From NCBI GenBank assembly GCA_965112735.1, contig OZ218958.1, forward strand, positions 930,001 through 994,000: a stretch of 64,000 nucleotides of DNA, read 5' to 3'. The number at the start of each line of letters is the position of its first letter. The stretch's first letter is position 1. Both the position numbers and the translations under genes were made by a program. This DNA comes from Phaeosaccion multiseriatum. Its lineage: Eukaryota; Ochrophyta, other classes. Below, piece by piece: positions 23,601 through 35,746 of this stretch. A model generated the notes under the pieces. The model saw only the letters and a program-made list of their open reading frames with translations, was not told the origin of the DNA and made no database searches.

Positions 23601-23783
23601 CAGGCCCCTGTCTGACGTCGCTACCGAACCGGCATGGCGATGGTGGTGTTGGTAGTAGCTCCTGCTGCCGATGCTCCTGCTTGCAGCCGCCGCAGCCCCA
23701 TTCCTGCTCCCCCGAGAGGAGCAGAGGACGGTTCGTTTCATTTGGTGGGCCAGAAGGCGCCCCACCTGGCCGCTTCCACTCAT
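17614..23783 (-). CDS. Long-chain acyl-CoA synthetase
   Basis: Activates long-chain fatty acids to acyl-CoA with ATP (EC 6.2.1.3 type). Thirteen exons on the minus strand: 23358-23783, 22724-23063, 22240-22381, 21736-21934, 21470-21541, 20928-21107, 20478-20638, 19476-19584, 18984-19196, 18632-18733, 18406-18465, 18129-18206, 17614-17817; total 2,286 nt, 761 residues. The ATG at 23783 is the first in frame. ANL-superfamily motifs: [11 protein letters not shown] (residue about 289), [20 protein letters not shown] (about 480), TGDLG, and the long-chain signature [15 protein letters not shown] (about 583). The Arg/Ala/Ser-rich first 60 residues suggest an organelle-targeting peptide, inferred only. 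Intron 4 starts with GC (CAG|GCAAGG), a likely GC-AG intron. Introns hold large simple repeats. Divergent from the guanylate-binding GTPase. Confidence 0.95.
19617..20370. repeat. Compound (GGTA)n tetranucleotide array
   Basis: About 750 bp of GGTA repeats inside an acyl-CoA synthetase intron. It is interrupted at least six times (near 19770, 19855, 19935, 20030, 20110, 20275) by the same spacer containing GCAGGTCGCAGTTAGGTAG, forming a higher-order unit of roughly 80-165 bp. Confidence 0.9.
21682..21705 (-). repeat. Dispersed 24-bp motif, inverted copy
   Basis: Inverted, slightly altered copy of the motif at 10176 and 38475. It lies about 30 bp inside the GC-AG intron of the acyl-CoA synthetase gene. 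Confidence 0.5.
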
Positions 23784-24178
23784 AGCGGACAGGCAGTTGT
23801 AACACAGGTCCCTCTTCGTTCTCACTTGCTATCTCTGGTCTAACACAGAGCAATACGCCCTCCACCTCCGTTTCTCCACCACCCGGAGCTCCTTGAAGTT
23901 GACCTTGCACAGAGGGCAAAGCGGTCTTAGTTTGTGTAGGTTGGCTGGCGTGGGAATGGGATACACTGCCCTTTCCTTCTTTCTCTCACTCCGGTTTCCC
24001 TCCTCTTTTCTTTCCTCTCTTTATCTCCGTTCTATCCTGCTTTATCCGCCCCCAACTGCAGAAAAACGGAAGAGCTGAAATTCAAACTGGATGGTTTCCA
24101 GGCTGGGATGTCTCTCTATTTACTTCCCCTCTCAGTCAATCCATTCTGTACCTGATCCCCCTCTATTGGTAGAGCGGT
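23784..24178. promoter_or_regulatory. Bidirectional promoter region
   Basis: 395 bp between the start codons of the divergent acyl-CoA synthetase (minus) and guanylate-binding GTPase (plus). It must hold both promoters and 5' UTRs. No TATA box is clear; pyrimidine-rich tracts lie at 23965-24040. Confidence 0.6.
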
Positions 24179-26891
24179 ATGGCTTCCGCGGCGGAGCCAA
24201 TTCCTTTCATCGTTGGGGAAGACGATGGGAAGTTCAGGTGAGATATTTGGAGAGAGAAGGAGAGAGAGGAGGGAGGAAGAGGCAGAGTGGCATCACAAAG
24301 CCGATATCCAAAGCCCCTCATGATTTGCGAGCGAGGCACGGTGTTGTCCGCCCCCCCTTAACGTGGACCTGTGGCTGGGGGCTGATGACTTCATCTCTCT
24401 CTTCTCTCCCCCTCCGCCTGCCCCACTCGCCTGAGCATCATCCACGTCTACCCTCTTGTCTTTGAAGTCGCTCAATTTTCCCTCTCCCCTCCTTTTGCTT
24501 CTTGCTTGTAGTCTCCCATCCTCATTGTTTCATGACACTTCCCCATCTGCTCTTTGCCTCAACCCTCGCATTCTTTCACATCATGTGATGTCAGTGTGAA
24601 TCAGGCCGCAGTTGATGTTTTGCACAGTTTGGGAGGCGCCAAGGTTGCTTTAGTAGCGGTGGCTGGACCCTGGCGGACGGGCAAATCCTTCCTCCTCAAC
24701 CAGCTTCTCGACTCAGGCAAGCCGCGAGGAAAGGTAAGTGCGTGTGAGAGAGAGGGGAGGCAATGGGTAGGATACAGCTGCCTCTGCGGCTGCTTCTGGT
24801 TTGGCGAGAGAGAGAGAGAGGGGGAGTGTTGACAATAGAGTCTCCGCTGCTAATATGTACAGTCGTAATAGAAACATCATGCTGCCTACGTCTCTCTTCC
24901 TCACCTTTCGTCCCCCCCAATCCTTGTACGTTTGCAAAACTCTCTCTGTCTCCACATCATACGTCCGCACAGGATGCGGTTCCGGGGTTCCAGGTGGGGG
25001 GAACAGTGAATGCTTGCACAAGAGGAATTTGGGTGTGGGGGGAGCCCATCGAGCTCGAGGATGGCACCAAAGTGCTCCTTGTGGACACCGAGGGCCTCTG
25101 TTCAGTCAAGCAGTCGGCGCATGCTGATGTCAGCATCTTTGCCCTGTCGCTGCTGCTGAGCTCCTTCTTTGTGTGGAACAGTCGAGGAGGTGAGGAGTGT
25201 GGAGAAAGGGAGGGAGGAAGAAAGAACGAGAGAGAGAAATAATGAAAACAGAGAGATAGAGAGAGAAAGAGAGAGAGGGGGGCAGAGAGAAAGAGGGAAG
25301 AGAGAGAGACAAAGAGAAAGAGAGAGGGGTCAACCTCACCTGCCTGGTTCGGCAGGTAATGGCTCAGGGCTCAGCCCGGCCCCTCTCTACCCCTTCCTCC
25401 CCGTATGCCTGCCCATATGCCTGCCCCTATGCCTGGCCAGTGATCGACGGAGCGGCTCTGGAGATGATGGCGGTGGTGGTGTCTCTCACCAAGCACCTGC
25501 ACGTACGCTCCTCCAACAAGGTACGGTACGCGAGTTGGTGGTACGGGACGGGATGCTGGGGCGGAGATTAGACAGGTAGATAGACACACAGGCTGGCAGA
25601 CAGACAGACTGACAGACAGGCAGGCACGGACAGGCAGGCAGACAGAGACAGGCAGATAGGTAAGACACGGTCCGGACTTCTCTCCTCTGTAGCATGGCAG
25701 CTTATGGCAAAAAAAATGTCCTCCTTGCCGTGTCCTCAGAACGGACCAGCAGCAGCAACCGCAGCAACAGGAGGAGGAGGAGGAGGAGGGCCTGCCCGTC
25801 AGGCGTCCTTCTCTACCCTAGAGGAGATGGAGGACGGAGCCCAGTCAGAGGCGGCGCTGGCCCCCTCCACGGCAGACGCGCTGGCGGACTACTTCCCAGG
25901 CTTCCTGTGGGTTGTGAGGGACTTTACGCTGCAGCTTGAGGCCGGGGGGAGGAAGTTTTCAGAGAGGTAGGCTAGTGTTGTTGTGTGTGCGTGTGTGAGT
26001 TGGGTGTGTGTGTGAGAGAGAGAGAGTGTGTGTGTGTGTGTGTGTGTGCGTATATGTGGGTGTGTCGGTGCGTGTGCGTGTGCGTGTGCGTGTGCGTTGA
26101 TTGGCCGAAACGGGACTTTCGAAGCATCGAGCCTTGTCGGCATGTTGGAACAGAGGGAGCAGACACAATCCACTGCCGTCCACTGCCATCCACTGAGAAG
26201 GGCATCTCACACTCTTGCTTACGCTCCTTCGACAAACCTCGTTTTGTGCACCTCTCTCCTCTCACCTGCCTCGTATGTGTGTGTGTGCATATATATATAC
26301 GTGTGGGTGTACGTTTTTATACGTGTGTGTATGTGTATCTGTATGTGTGCGTGCGTCCCCTTAGGCAATACCTGGAGAAGGCTCTGAAACCTCAAGCGGG
26401 GATGGGCGAAGAGGTGGATAAGCGGAACCGCATCCGCACCCTTCTCAGCTCCTTCTTTAGGGTACGTAAAGGGTCGAGGAGTGCTTACGTAAGGGGGGGG
26501 AAGGGGGGCTTTGGGCCCTACTTTTGTTGCCCTTTAGGTTGGGGGAAAGGAGCAGAGGGAGGGAAGGAGGGACAGAGACAGAGAAAGGGGTACATTGTGA
26601 TCCAATTTCATTTCTTGTGACTCAGTTCTCCCTCATATTGCGGGCATGCATGCAGGGAGGTGGGGGTGGGTGGATGGATGGATGGATGGATGGATGGATG
26701 GATGGATGGATGGATGGATGGATGGATGGATGGATGGATGGATGGATGGGTGGGTGAATGGGTGGGTGGATGGATGGATGGATGGATGGATGGGTGGATA
26801 GGATGGATGGATGGGTGGATAGGATGGATGGATGGATGGATGGATGGATGGATGGATGGGTGGATGGATGGATGGATGGATGGATGGATGG

Positions 26892-26927
<36 letters not shown>

Positions 26928-29900
26928 GTGGGTGGGTGGGTGGATGGATGGGTGGATGGGTGGATGGGTGGATGGGTGGGTGGATGGATGGATGGATGGA
27001 TGGATGGATAGGTGAATGGATGGATGGATGGGTGGGTGGATGGATGGATGGATAGGTGAATGGATGGATGGACGGATGGATGAATGGATGGATGGATGGA
27101 TGAATGGATGGATGTATGGGTGAAGGGATGGATGGATGGATGGGTGGATGGATGGATGGAAGGATGTATGTAAGTATGGGTGGGTGGATAAAAAGGTGGA
27201 TGGATGGATGGATGGATGGATAAAAAGGTGGATGGGTGGATGTACGTGGAGAGAGTAGGATTAGAAGAAGAAATCACTCCGACACCCTTCACAAGCTTCG
27301 CAAGTCCAACACCTCAGACCTCACACCCGACACCGACCAAACCCCATGTACTGAATCGAATGAATGCTGACGACCCACAGGAGCGAGACTGTGTGACTCT
27401 TGTCCGTCCATGCGAAGACGAGGCCAAACTTCGACGACTATCGTCTCTGCCCAGAGAGGAGCTGCGACAGCCCTTCCTGGACGGCATTGAAACCGTCAGG
27501 CGCAAGGTGTTTCAGCAGTGCCGCCCGAAAGTGCTCAAGGGAAGGCAGCTCACGGGCAGGCAGATCGCCACGCTCGCTCAGGCTTACGTAGCCGCCATCA
27601 ACAGGTGAGTTGGAGTTGGGACTTTGTTGGCTCTTTGAGTTTTTTTTGGCGGGCCTGCTTCCCTCTCTCCTACTCACCCACAAACACAGCACACAAACAC
27701 ACACACACAAACACTATGTCTCTTTCCCACGCACCTATGCATGCACAAACTTTCTCCCTCTTCCTCCCCCTCCCCCTCCCCCTCTCTGTCCTTCTGCCTC
27801 TCTCTCTCTCTGTGGCGCCCCTCCTCATGACCCCCTCCCTCTGTATGCCCCCCCCCCGTTTGGCCTCCTCGTGTTGGTCATACGGCAGTGGCACGGGGCC
27901 TGTGATCAGCGATGCCTGGACTCGAGTCGTTGAGGGCCAAGCAGACAGGGCCATGCAAGATGCAGTGAGACACTATAGGCAGCAAATGAGCGAGGGACTT
28001 GGCTTTTCCTATCTGCAGGGGCGGGCCAGCGGAGGGGGAGGAGGGCGGGGGGCAGGAGGGAAGGGGTGGAGCGACCTTCGGTTCAAGGTTAGTCAGGGGG
28101 GTTCAGGGGAGTGAGAGAGGGGTGAGAGAGGGGTGAGAGAGGGGTGAGAGAGTGAGTGAGAGAGGGGTGAGAGAAGGGTGAGAGAGGAGAGAGGGGTGAG
28201 AGAGGGGTGAGAGGAGTGAGAGGAGTGAGAGAGAGGGTGAGAGAGGGGTGAGAGAGGGGTGAGAGAGGAGTGAGGGGTGAGAGAGGAGAGAGAGAGGAGT
28301 GAGAGGGGTGAGAGAGGAGTGAGAGGGGTGAGAGAGGAGTGAGGGGTGAGAGAGGAGTGAGGGAAGAAAGGGATTCAAAGTGGTTCAGAGTGGGGGAGGG
28401 GGTCAGAGGATCGAAGGGGGGCTAATTGTTGGGTAGTACGGCCACACACACAATTCTTATGGCCCATGTATATCGCTCCCTCCGCTCCCACCCCTCCCCT
28501 CCCTCCCTCTCTTCCCTCCCTCCCCTCCCCTCCCCTCCCTTCCCTCACTCCTCTCCTCCGTTCAGGTGGACCTGTCCCCCGCTGCCTCTCCAGGGCTTCC
28601 CGTCTCCACTCCCGCACTTCTACAAGCACACGATGCCGCTTTGGCAGCAGCAGTCGCCAAATGTGTATCCGAGGCGTGGGGAGATGCGGCACCGGATTTG
28701 GCCAGGAGGTTGGGGAAGCAGGTGGTGATGGAGCAGCTCAGTCTTGTCCTTGAGGCCAATGAAGGAGCTGCGCTAGAGGCATGTAGGAAACAGCAGAGGG
28801 AAGGGAGAGGGGAAGGGGAGGGGGGGGAAGAGGAGGGGGGCAAGAAGACGAAGAACAAGAACAAGAACAAGAAGAAACAGCAGGGCTTATCAGCACAGCA
28901 GCTGCAAAAGAAGGGAGGGGGAGAAGGAGAAGAAGGAGCAACAGGAGGAGGAGGAGACGATCCCGAGGAGGAGGCGCTAAGGTTGATGCTGAACGGAGGT
29001 GGGGGGGGTCAGGAGAGTGACGGCGTTTCTGCGGGTCGAGGGCCGGTGGAGTGGGAGGTGTGGACGGAGGGTTTCAAAGCAGACATGCAGCGGAGAGCGG
29101 ACGTCTTGGGGCGGGCTACCACCTGGCATAGGTAAGGGTAGATCACCAACTGCCATACATTGTTGTTGTTTCAGTTTAGTTTCAGTTTTTTTTGGGTGTG
29201 TATATGGTCTGTGGGAAGGGTATCACCACATGCCTTACATCGTACGTAGTAGTTGTTTCAGTTCAGTATCACTTTATTCGGTGATGTATGTATGTAGTAG
29301 GGTTAGTGAGTTTCCATTTGGCGCTGGAGTGTTTGTGTGTATTACCAATTGGCGCTGATACCCCCCTGCCATACCCCCCTCTGTCTTCTCCCCCCCCCTC
29401 CTCCCCTCTCTCCCTCTCCTCCCTCTCTCCCCCATCCCTCCTTCCCTCTCTCCTCCTCGTCCCCCCTCAAAACAACAGACATGAACACAAGCGCTTGATG
29501 GATGCCCTGCAGCAACAAAAGACGGAGCTGGAGCTGAGTGAGAGTGCCTTCGACTCGCTCACGGCCTCTGCCGCCGATGAGATAGAGGCTCACAAACAGG
29601 CTCGACAGGCGGGGCTGAGCGCCACAAAGGTGGGTGGGCAAGGAATGGACCCCACGAGTGGTAGCTAAAGGGAATCTCTCCTTCCCCTGTCTGCGTGTAC
29701 AGAGTGTCAGGCTTCAAGGGTGTGTGTGTGTCCGTTTATTTCAGATTCCCAGAGTGAGGTTCAATGTTGTTTCCCGCTGTGTATTTCGTAATTTACGTAA
29801 TTTTCGTGACGATTTCGCAGGCGGAAGCGGCGGGGGTGGTGGCGAGGTGCGCTCTGCTGGCGACGACGAAGAACCAATGGGAGGACGTAACGGCAGTGAC

Positions 29901-32900
29901 GGAGAAGGCGGTCAAGAGGGTGCAGGAGACGACGGGCACGCAGGGGACGCAGCTGCTCAACAAGGTATACGCACATTTACACACGCATGTATATATGCAT
30001 ACACGCATACACACACACACGCGCACACACACACACACACACTAGACACGGGTAGGATAGGGATTCGACAGGGTACAAGCAACACACGCACATTTCGCTC
30101 AGGATCTTTGCGCTGCTCTGATACCTTCGTCTTCCACATCTGTCTCTGTGTGTGTGTGTGTGTCTCTCCCCCTCCCCCCATCTCTCCTTTCTCCCTCTGC
30201 CCTCGAATGGTGCTCCAAATCCATCTGTATCTCTCTATCTGTTCCTCCGTCTCTCTCTCTTACCTACGTGTCTCTATCCTCTCTCCCTCCCTCCTCTCTC
30301 TTCCCCTTTCTCTTTGTCTCCGCCCCCCCCCCCCCTTCAGCTTGTGGAGATGAAGGTGACATGCACCAAGGCCGTGGTGAAAGGATCTCTCCTGGGGGAT
30401 GGCAGTGGAGGGGCTGAGCAGCCCGACGAGGACGATGAGGAGCACAAGGACGAGCGGAAAGTTGGGGGGAGGGGAGGAGGAGGAGGAGGAGGTGACGCGA
30501 ATGTAGCGAAAGGTAAAGGAGGCAAGGGAAGAGTCAACGCGCTTGTGGCCGCAGCCAACACTCGCACCTTACGGAAAGAGGTGAGATAAAGGACGGGAGA
30601 GGACACAAGGCAAGCAGAGCTCAACCTAAATATTCCCTTCTGGCTTGCCCTGGCTTGCCCTGGCTTGCCCGTCTTGCCTTGGCTTGCCCGTCTTGCCCTG
30701 GCTTGCCCGTCTTGCCCTACCTTGCTCGTCCCCTCCACAACGATGCATTTAAGATGCGGGTTGCGCGTCGGTTGCATGTCGGTTGCATGTCGGTTGCGTG
30801 TCGGTTGCGTGTCGGTTGCATGTCTGTCGCATGTTGCGTGCGTGTCGTTTCCCCCTTTCCCCGCACCACGGGGGAGGGGAGCAATCTCGCATATGCCCAT
30901 TTCAGTTCCAGTTTCGGTGCATAGGCATAGGCCCTTACATGTCTCCCCCTTTTCCTCCCTCCCTCCCTCCCTCCCTCCCCCCACCCCTTCCTCCTTCCCT
31001 CCCTCCCTCCCTCCCTCCCTCCCTTCCTCCCTCCCTCCCTCCCTCCCTCCCCTCCCGCCCCCCCACATCCCCCGTACCACCAACAGGTCAACATGCTGCA
31101 ACAAGAACTCGCCAACACCCTCACCGAGCTCGAGCGCTCTCTGTCTGTACTGCAGATGGATGACACCATTGAAGAGCAGCGCATGCAGGCCACCAAGGAG
31201 GCAGAGGAGCTGCTAAAGCTTGTGGAGGTGCTTGTGGAGGAGGTGGAGATGGAGAAGGGTTACGTACCACAGGGGGCTGTTCGGTGAGTGAGTGGTTGTG
31301 CTTCCCAAGTTTCAGGTGTCTTTTGCTCTCTCAGTTCGAGTTTGAGTGGCATTCCCAGTTCGAGTTTGAGTTTCAGTCTCGATTCGAGCTTCTGGAGGTG
31401 CTGGTGGGGGAGGTGGAGATTCGGAAATGAGCTTTTTGTGCCGCACGGGCCTGTTCGGTTCGTATTTGTCAGTGCCACCCTCAGTTTCAATGTCAGTTTA
31501 TGGACCCCACGCTCACCTCCCCCCACGTGCTTTGACTGTTTTGTCTATGTGTCTGTCTTATTGTGTGCCATCAGCGACCATCTGGAGAAGCTTCCCCTGT
31601 TGGACGGCATCAAGTCTATTCCCGTGCCTCAGGCCAATCGCCGCCCCGGCCTTGTGAGTATGGCGCAAACGGAAACCTGCCCCCCTGACTCTGACTCTTT
31701 GACCTTGAGCCTTTGTTTACCTCCGGCCCTGGCTCTGACCTTTGTGACCCCTTTTTTTACTCTCAACCCTGACCCTGACCTTGACTCAGAACCTTTTTTT
31801 TAGCTCTGACGCTCAATGTAGCTCCTGACGCTGACGCTGACTCTAACCCTCCCTGCCCCTCTTCTCCTCCATACTCCTCCTCCTCACCTGCTCCCCTTCC
31901 CCTCCTTAACTCCTTACTTGAACAGAGGATCTCTTCCCGAGACATCGTCCTTCCTCCCTCCCTGGAGGGTGGTGGTGGTAGTGGTGGTATTGCATACGCC
32001 TTCTCGCCGACCTCTCGGCAATCACAGCAGGCTCATCCGACGGCGGGAGCACCCCCCAGAGACGCACAGCAAGGCTCCTCTTTGGGGGCGCAACACCCAG
32101 GCTCAGGCTCAGGCTCTGGCTCAGGGGCAGGGGCAGGGGCAGGGGCAGGGGCAGCAAGTAGAGCGAGAGCCAGGGAGCAGGGCGACTGCGTGGTAGGCGG
32201 TGATGGTGATGGTGTGTCATCATCCGTGCTGCCGTGGGTCAGTACTGCTCTGAGTCGCATGGGGGCCTTGGTGGCGTGTACGCTTCTCTCACGGTGGGCC
32301 ATGGGCGCGCTCGTACGTTCGGCTTCGGCGGACGGTGTACTCAGTCTCCTCAAGATGAGTCGTGTGGTGGTGGGGGGGGGCAAGAAGAAAAGAGGGAAGG
32401 ATAGCGGCTCTTTAGGGGCGGCGAGTCGAGGTGTGGTGACGTTGGCTGCTCTCGAGCTACCTCTGCTCCAGGCGTGCCTGCTGTGCCTGGGTGGCGGGCT
32501 CGTGGCGCTTCTTCTCACGGCGCACTCTGCCGGCAGTGGGGTAGGAGCAGCAGCAGCAGCGCCAGGAGGAGGATCGGCCAGGAGGAGGAGGAGGAGGAGG
32601 GTGGGGATGCTGAGTCTGTCTGGCGTCAGGGCTCTCTTGCCGCTGGCGCTGCTGTACGGGACTGCCCTGGCTAGTGCGAGCTTCTGTGCGATGAACGACA
32701 ATCTCGACCCCGCCCTCTCCATGCTGCTAGGGGCCGTGCCGCTTGTGCCCAGGGCGGCCTTTAACAAGCGTGGCACGCCGCTGGTGACGTGCGTATTCCT
32801 CCTGCTCGCCTTCTTTACTCTCTTCTCGGACGCTGAAATACAGGGTGTCATGTCCGGTGCTTTGGGTCTCAAAGAGGATGATCTTTGGCTCGTGTGGGCG

Positions 32901-33479
32901 CAGATGCAACGGGTTGCTCGGACGGCCATGGCTGCGGTCACGGCGGCTGCCTCATCTACCGTATCACCAACTGCTACAGAAGAGGTGGACGGAGAGGATG
33001 TGGACGCTACTGCCGCTTCTGCCGCTGCCGCTGCTGCTTCTCTTGCCGCCGCGGGGAGGGTGCTGGCAAGACTTGCTCCGATTGCTGCGACTTGTCTTCT
33101 CTCGGCCTTCCTCCTGCGGGCCACTCGACTCTACGACGGCAGTGCTAGGGGTGTTGGTGGTGTTGGTAGTCGTCACCTGTCAGCAACCCCGGACTTGGCG
33201 AGAAGTATGGGCGCGATCGCCATTCTCGCGGCACTGCTGCTCGTGCCCTTTGTGTGGGTGGTGGAGGGGGGTGTGATTGGGCGGTACGGACCCACTCTGC
33301 TCAACTGGAGTGCGGAAAGCTGGGAGCGCGGAGACTATTCGGGGGCCTTGTGGTCGGTAGCGAAGGCGGAACTTTCGCAGAACGCTCTTCCGCTCGTGGT
33401 GTGGGGATACGCGCTCATTCATCTCGCCACTGTGCTTGTGGGGTGTGGTCATTCGCCTTCAGTTGGCGGCATGGAGTGA
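24179..33479 (+). CDS. Guanylate-binding-protein-like large GTPase fused to a polytopic membrane region
   Basis: Fifteen exons: 24179-24237, 24595-24733, 24973-25189, 25441-25520, 25740-25966, 26365-26461, 27381-27604, 27889-28087, 28566-29131, 29479-29629, 29821-29964, 30341-30580, 31087-31283, 31575-31653, 31926-33479; total 4,173 nt, 1,390 residues. The N-terminus matches the GBP/dynamin-like GTPase fold: P-loop GPWRTGKS (44-51), switch [15 protein letters not shown] (104-107), and the GBP-type guanine-specificity RD in FLWVVRD (225-226). GBP helical-domain blocks follow ([24 protein letters not shown]). The middle is charged, partly coiled coil. Exon 15 (residues 874-1390) has about seven hydrophobic helices. 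GBPs are usually near 600 residues. Function is probably GTP-driven membrane remodelling or defence, inferred from the family. Confidence 0.88.
26660..27240. repeat. (GGAT)n tetranucleotide array
   Basis: About 580 bp of GGAT/GGGT repeats filling most of the intron between GTPase exons 6 and 7. Confidence 0.95.
28110..28370. repeat. Degenerate GAGAGGGGT repeat
   Basis: Imperfect tandem repeat of GTGAGAGAGGG-type units inside the intron between GTPase exons 8 and 9. Confidence 0.85.
30640..30845. repeat. Two adjacent short minisatellites
   Basis: TGGCTTGCCC-type decamers at 30640-30725, then GGTTGCATGTC-type 11-mers at 30765-30845, both in the intron between GTPase exons 12 and 13. A (TCCC)n tract follows at 30950-31060. 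Confidence 0.85.
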
Positions 33480-34361
33480 AAGGAGAAGGAGCGAGGGAGG
33501 CGGTAATTCCGCGGAAGCTTTTGGAAGCTGTTCTTTGGTGCAAGGAGTTTGCTCTCTCTCTCTCTCTCTCTCTTCGCAATTGCTAGTTGAGCAGAGAAGG
33601 GCACCGATTGCAAACGAGTGTGTCAGTCAGTAGCAGCTTCTCCTTAGAAGGAACAACCACTACATACCATAGAAGAAAGATGCTGATGTCACCTTTGTCC
33701 TTATTGTTGTGGGTAGTCTTTGGCATACAGCAACCCTGTCCAGCTACCCCCCACAAAGGGGGGTGAGTGGGCCTTCTCCACCACCACCATTGTAGGATAT
33801 ACACGTACGTGTATGCTTTCGCCTCTCGCCTCTCTCTCTGTGGGACGTCTCCTTCTCTCCCTCGCTCCCTCTCTTCATCTCTCTCTCCCTCGCTCAACCC
33901 CCCCTCCTCGCCAGGACGTGAAGACCACCTTCGATGAGCCTCGATGGTTTCGAGCTATGGCAGGCTCGAGGGCTCTCGCTCACGCACAAACCGCTGCCCC
34001 CTGTCTGCGTGGCTGGCTGGCTGGTTGTCTGGCTTGTCTGCCTAACTGCCTGCATGTCTACCTCTCTCTGCATCCGCTGTTCCGCCACACACCGGTTACG
34101 GTAACTCACTCCTTCCTTCCTTTCTTCCTTCCGTCCTTCCTTCCCTTCGTTCTTTCTTTCCAGGAGCGCCGTTCGCGACTCACCATTGACCGTCGCGAGT
34201 CATTCATTGCCTCAAGATGCTTTCCTCAAGGACATTGCTCCCTCTCGTCTTGAGCGAGCCTGCGAGCAAGGGCAGCAGTGAGGTAAGGTGCACTCTTACT
34301 GCGAAGAGAAGTCTTCTGTCTTCTATCCTCCTCCTTGTTGCTGTTGCTGCCGCCGCTCTCA
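33480..34361. other. Region between convergent genes
   Basis: 3' flanks of the GTPase gene (plus) and DUF819 gene (minus). Two plus-strand pieces have good acceptors and protein-like reading (after 33915 and after 34164, the latter in the frame LPQDAFLKDIAPSRL up to a TGA just before 34282). They could be exons of a missed gene or alternative 3' exons, but nothing was recognised. Confidence 0.3.
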
Positions 34362-34935
34362 TTATATGCCGGCAGCAGCGCGAGCAAGGAGGAGGGGCTC
34401 AAAGATCTTCAGCCCCAGGCCCAGCCCAACGAAGGTCCCCACCGCGTTGCCGAGAGTGCCCACAAGGAGAGCAGGAGCAACGAGCCGGCTCCAGCCTTGC
34501 GCAGCGGCCAGGGCGGAGGCGGTGGCGGGGTTACCTGGTGGTGTTGGGTCATGTAAGATGGGTCATATACAAGTTTGGGTCAGGTCTTCATTCAGTCTTA
34601 CATGAGTCTTACACAAAGTCATACACACAAGTCACACACAAGCATTCCGTAAGCCTTACCTATGCTGGCGTTGGAAGCCACAAGGCTCTCTCGGAGATCA
34701 AAGCCGAAGACTCGCTGCCCTGCAGTGGAGAGAGCAGAGATTGGAGTGTAGGCGTCAGGTCATTCTCTCTCTCTCTCCCTTCCTCACTCCCTTTCTCTCT
34801 TTCCTTCTCTCCTCCTCTCTCTCGCTCTCTCCAGCCCTCTCTCCCTCCCTCCCTCCCTCTCCCTCTCCCTCCCTCTCCCTCTCCCTCCCCCTCCCTGGAC
34901 CACCACCTCTCCTTCCCTCCGTCCCTCCCCCCCCC

Positions 34936-34974
<39 letters not shown>

Positions 34975-35668
34975 TCAGTCCGCTGTCTTACCTAGCAGCA
35001 CCACAGATAAATGGGTGGCGTAGAGAATGGCGAGGAAGGCCAACAGCGCGGCCGCCACTGGAGTGCCTAGGGACGACACAGCCCCGCTGCTCGCACCAAC
35101 CCCAGCAAAGAACATGTAAAGGAGACATGTTCCCAGCCCTGTGTGTCGACCGCCCATCCCGTGGGGTGCAGACAGGACAACAGAGGAGTTGGTGATACAG
35201 AAGAAGGCAACAGGAAAAGGGGTGGGGAGGGAGGGAGGGAGGGAGGGAGGGAGCGAGGGGAGAGCTTTCAGACCAGACGCTATGCGACGGCAGCAAAGAC
35301 TTCGTCCTACCTCAGAGAGGACAGAGGAGAGGGAGAGAGGGGGGAGAATGGAGGAAGCTCTTGCATTGGAGCCCTCCATCCGAAGCCTCCCACCCCCACA
35401 CCACATACAGACGCACACGCATATACAAACACACGCACACACACACACACACAACCACGAACACCCACACACGCACGCACACACGCGCGCGCACACACGA
35501 ACACACAAACACACTTACGCTGTCCCTCCTTGGCAACCGCGTCAAGCTTGAGTACGGGCACCACGATAGTCGCCATCGCTACAGCAAGGAAGGTGGACAC
35601 GGGGAGGGCTAGGGCCGCGGAACCGGTCACAAGGACGGACAGCTTTCCAGCAGCCGCCTGAGAGAATG

Positions 35669-35708
<40 letters not shown>

Positions 35709-35709
35709 G

Positions 35710-35746
<37 letters not shown>

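Noticed and set aside
26633-27292. ORFs encoding HPSIHPSI or WMDGWMDG repeats
   Set aside because: Translation of the (GGAT)n intron array in the GTPase gene.
30640-30845. Short direct repeats resembling a CRISPR-like array
   Set aside because: Units are contiguous with no unique spacers, and they lie in a spliceosomal intron of a eukaryotic gene.
32033-33124. Minus-strand ORF of 363 residues opposite GTPase exon 15
   Set aside because: Shadow of a GC-rich Ala-rich exon; no motifs, while the plus frame joins in phase to 14 exons.
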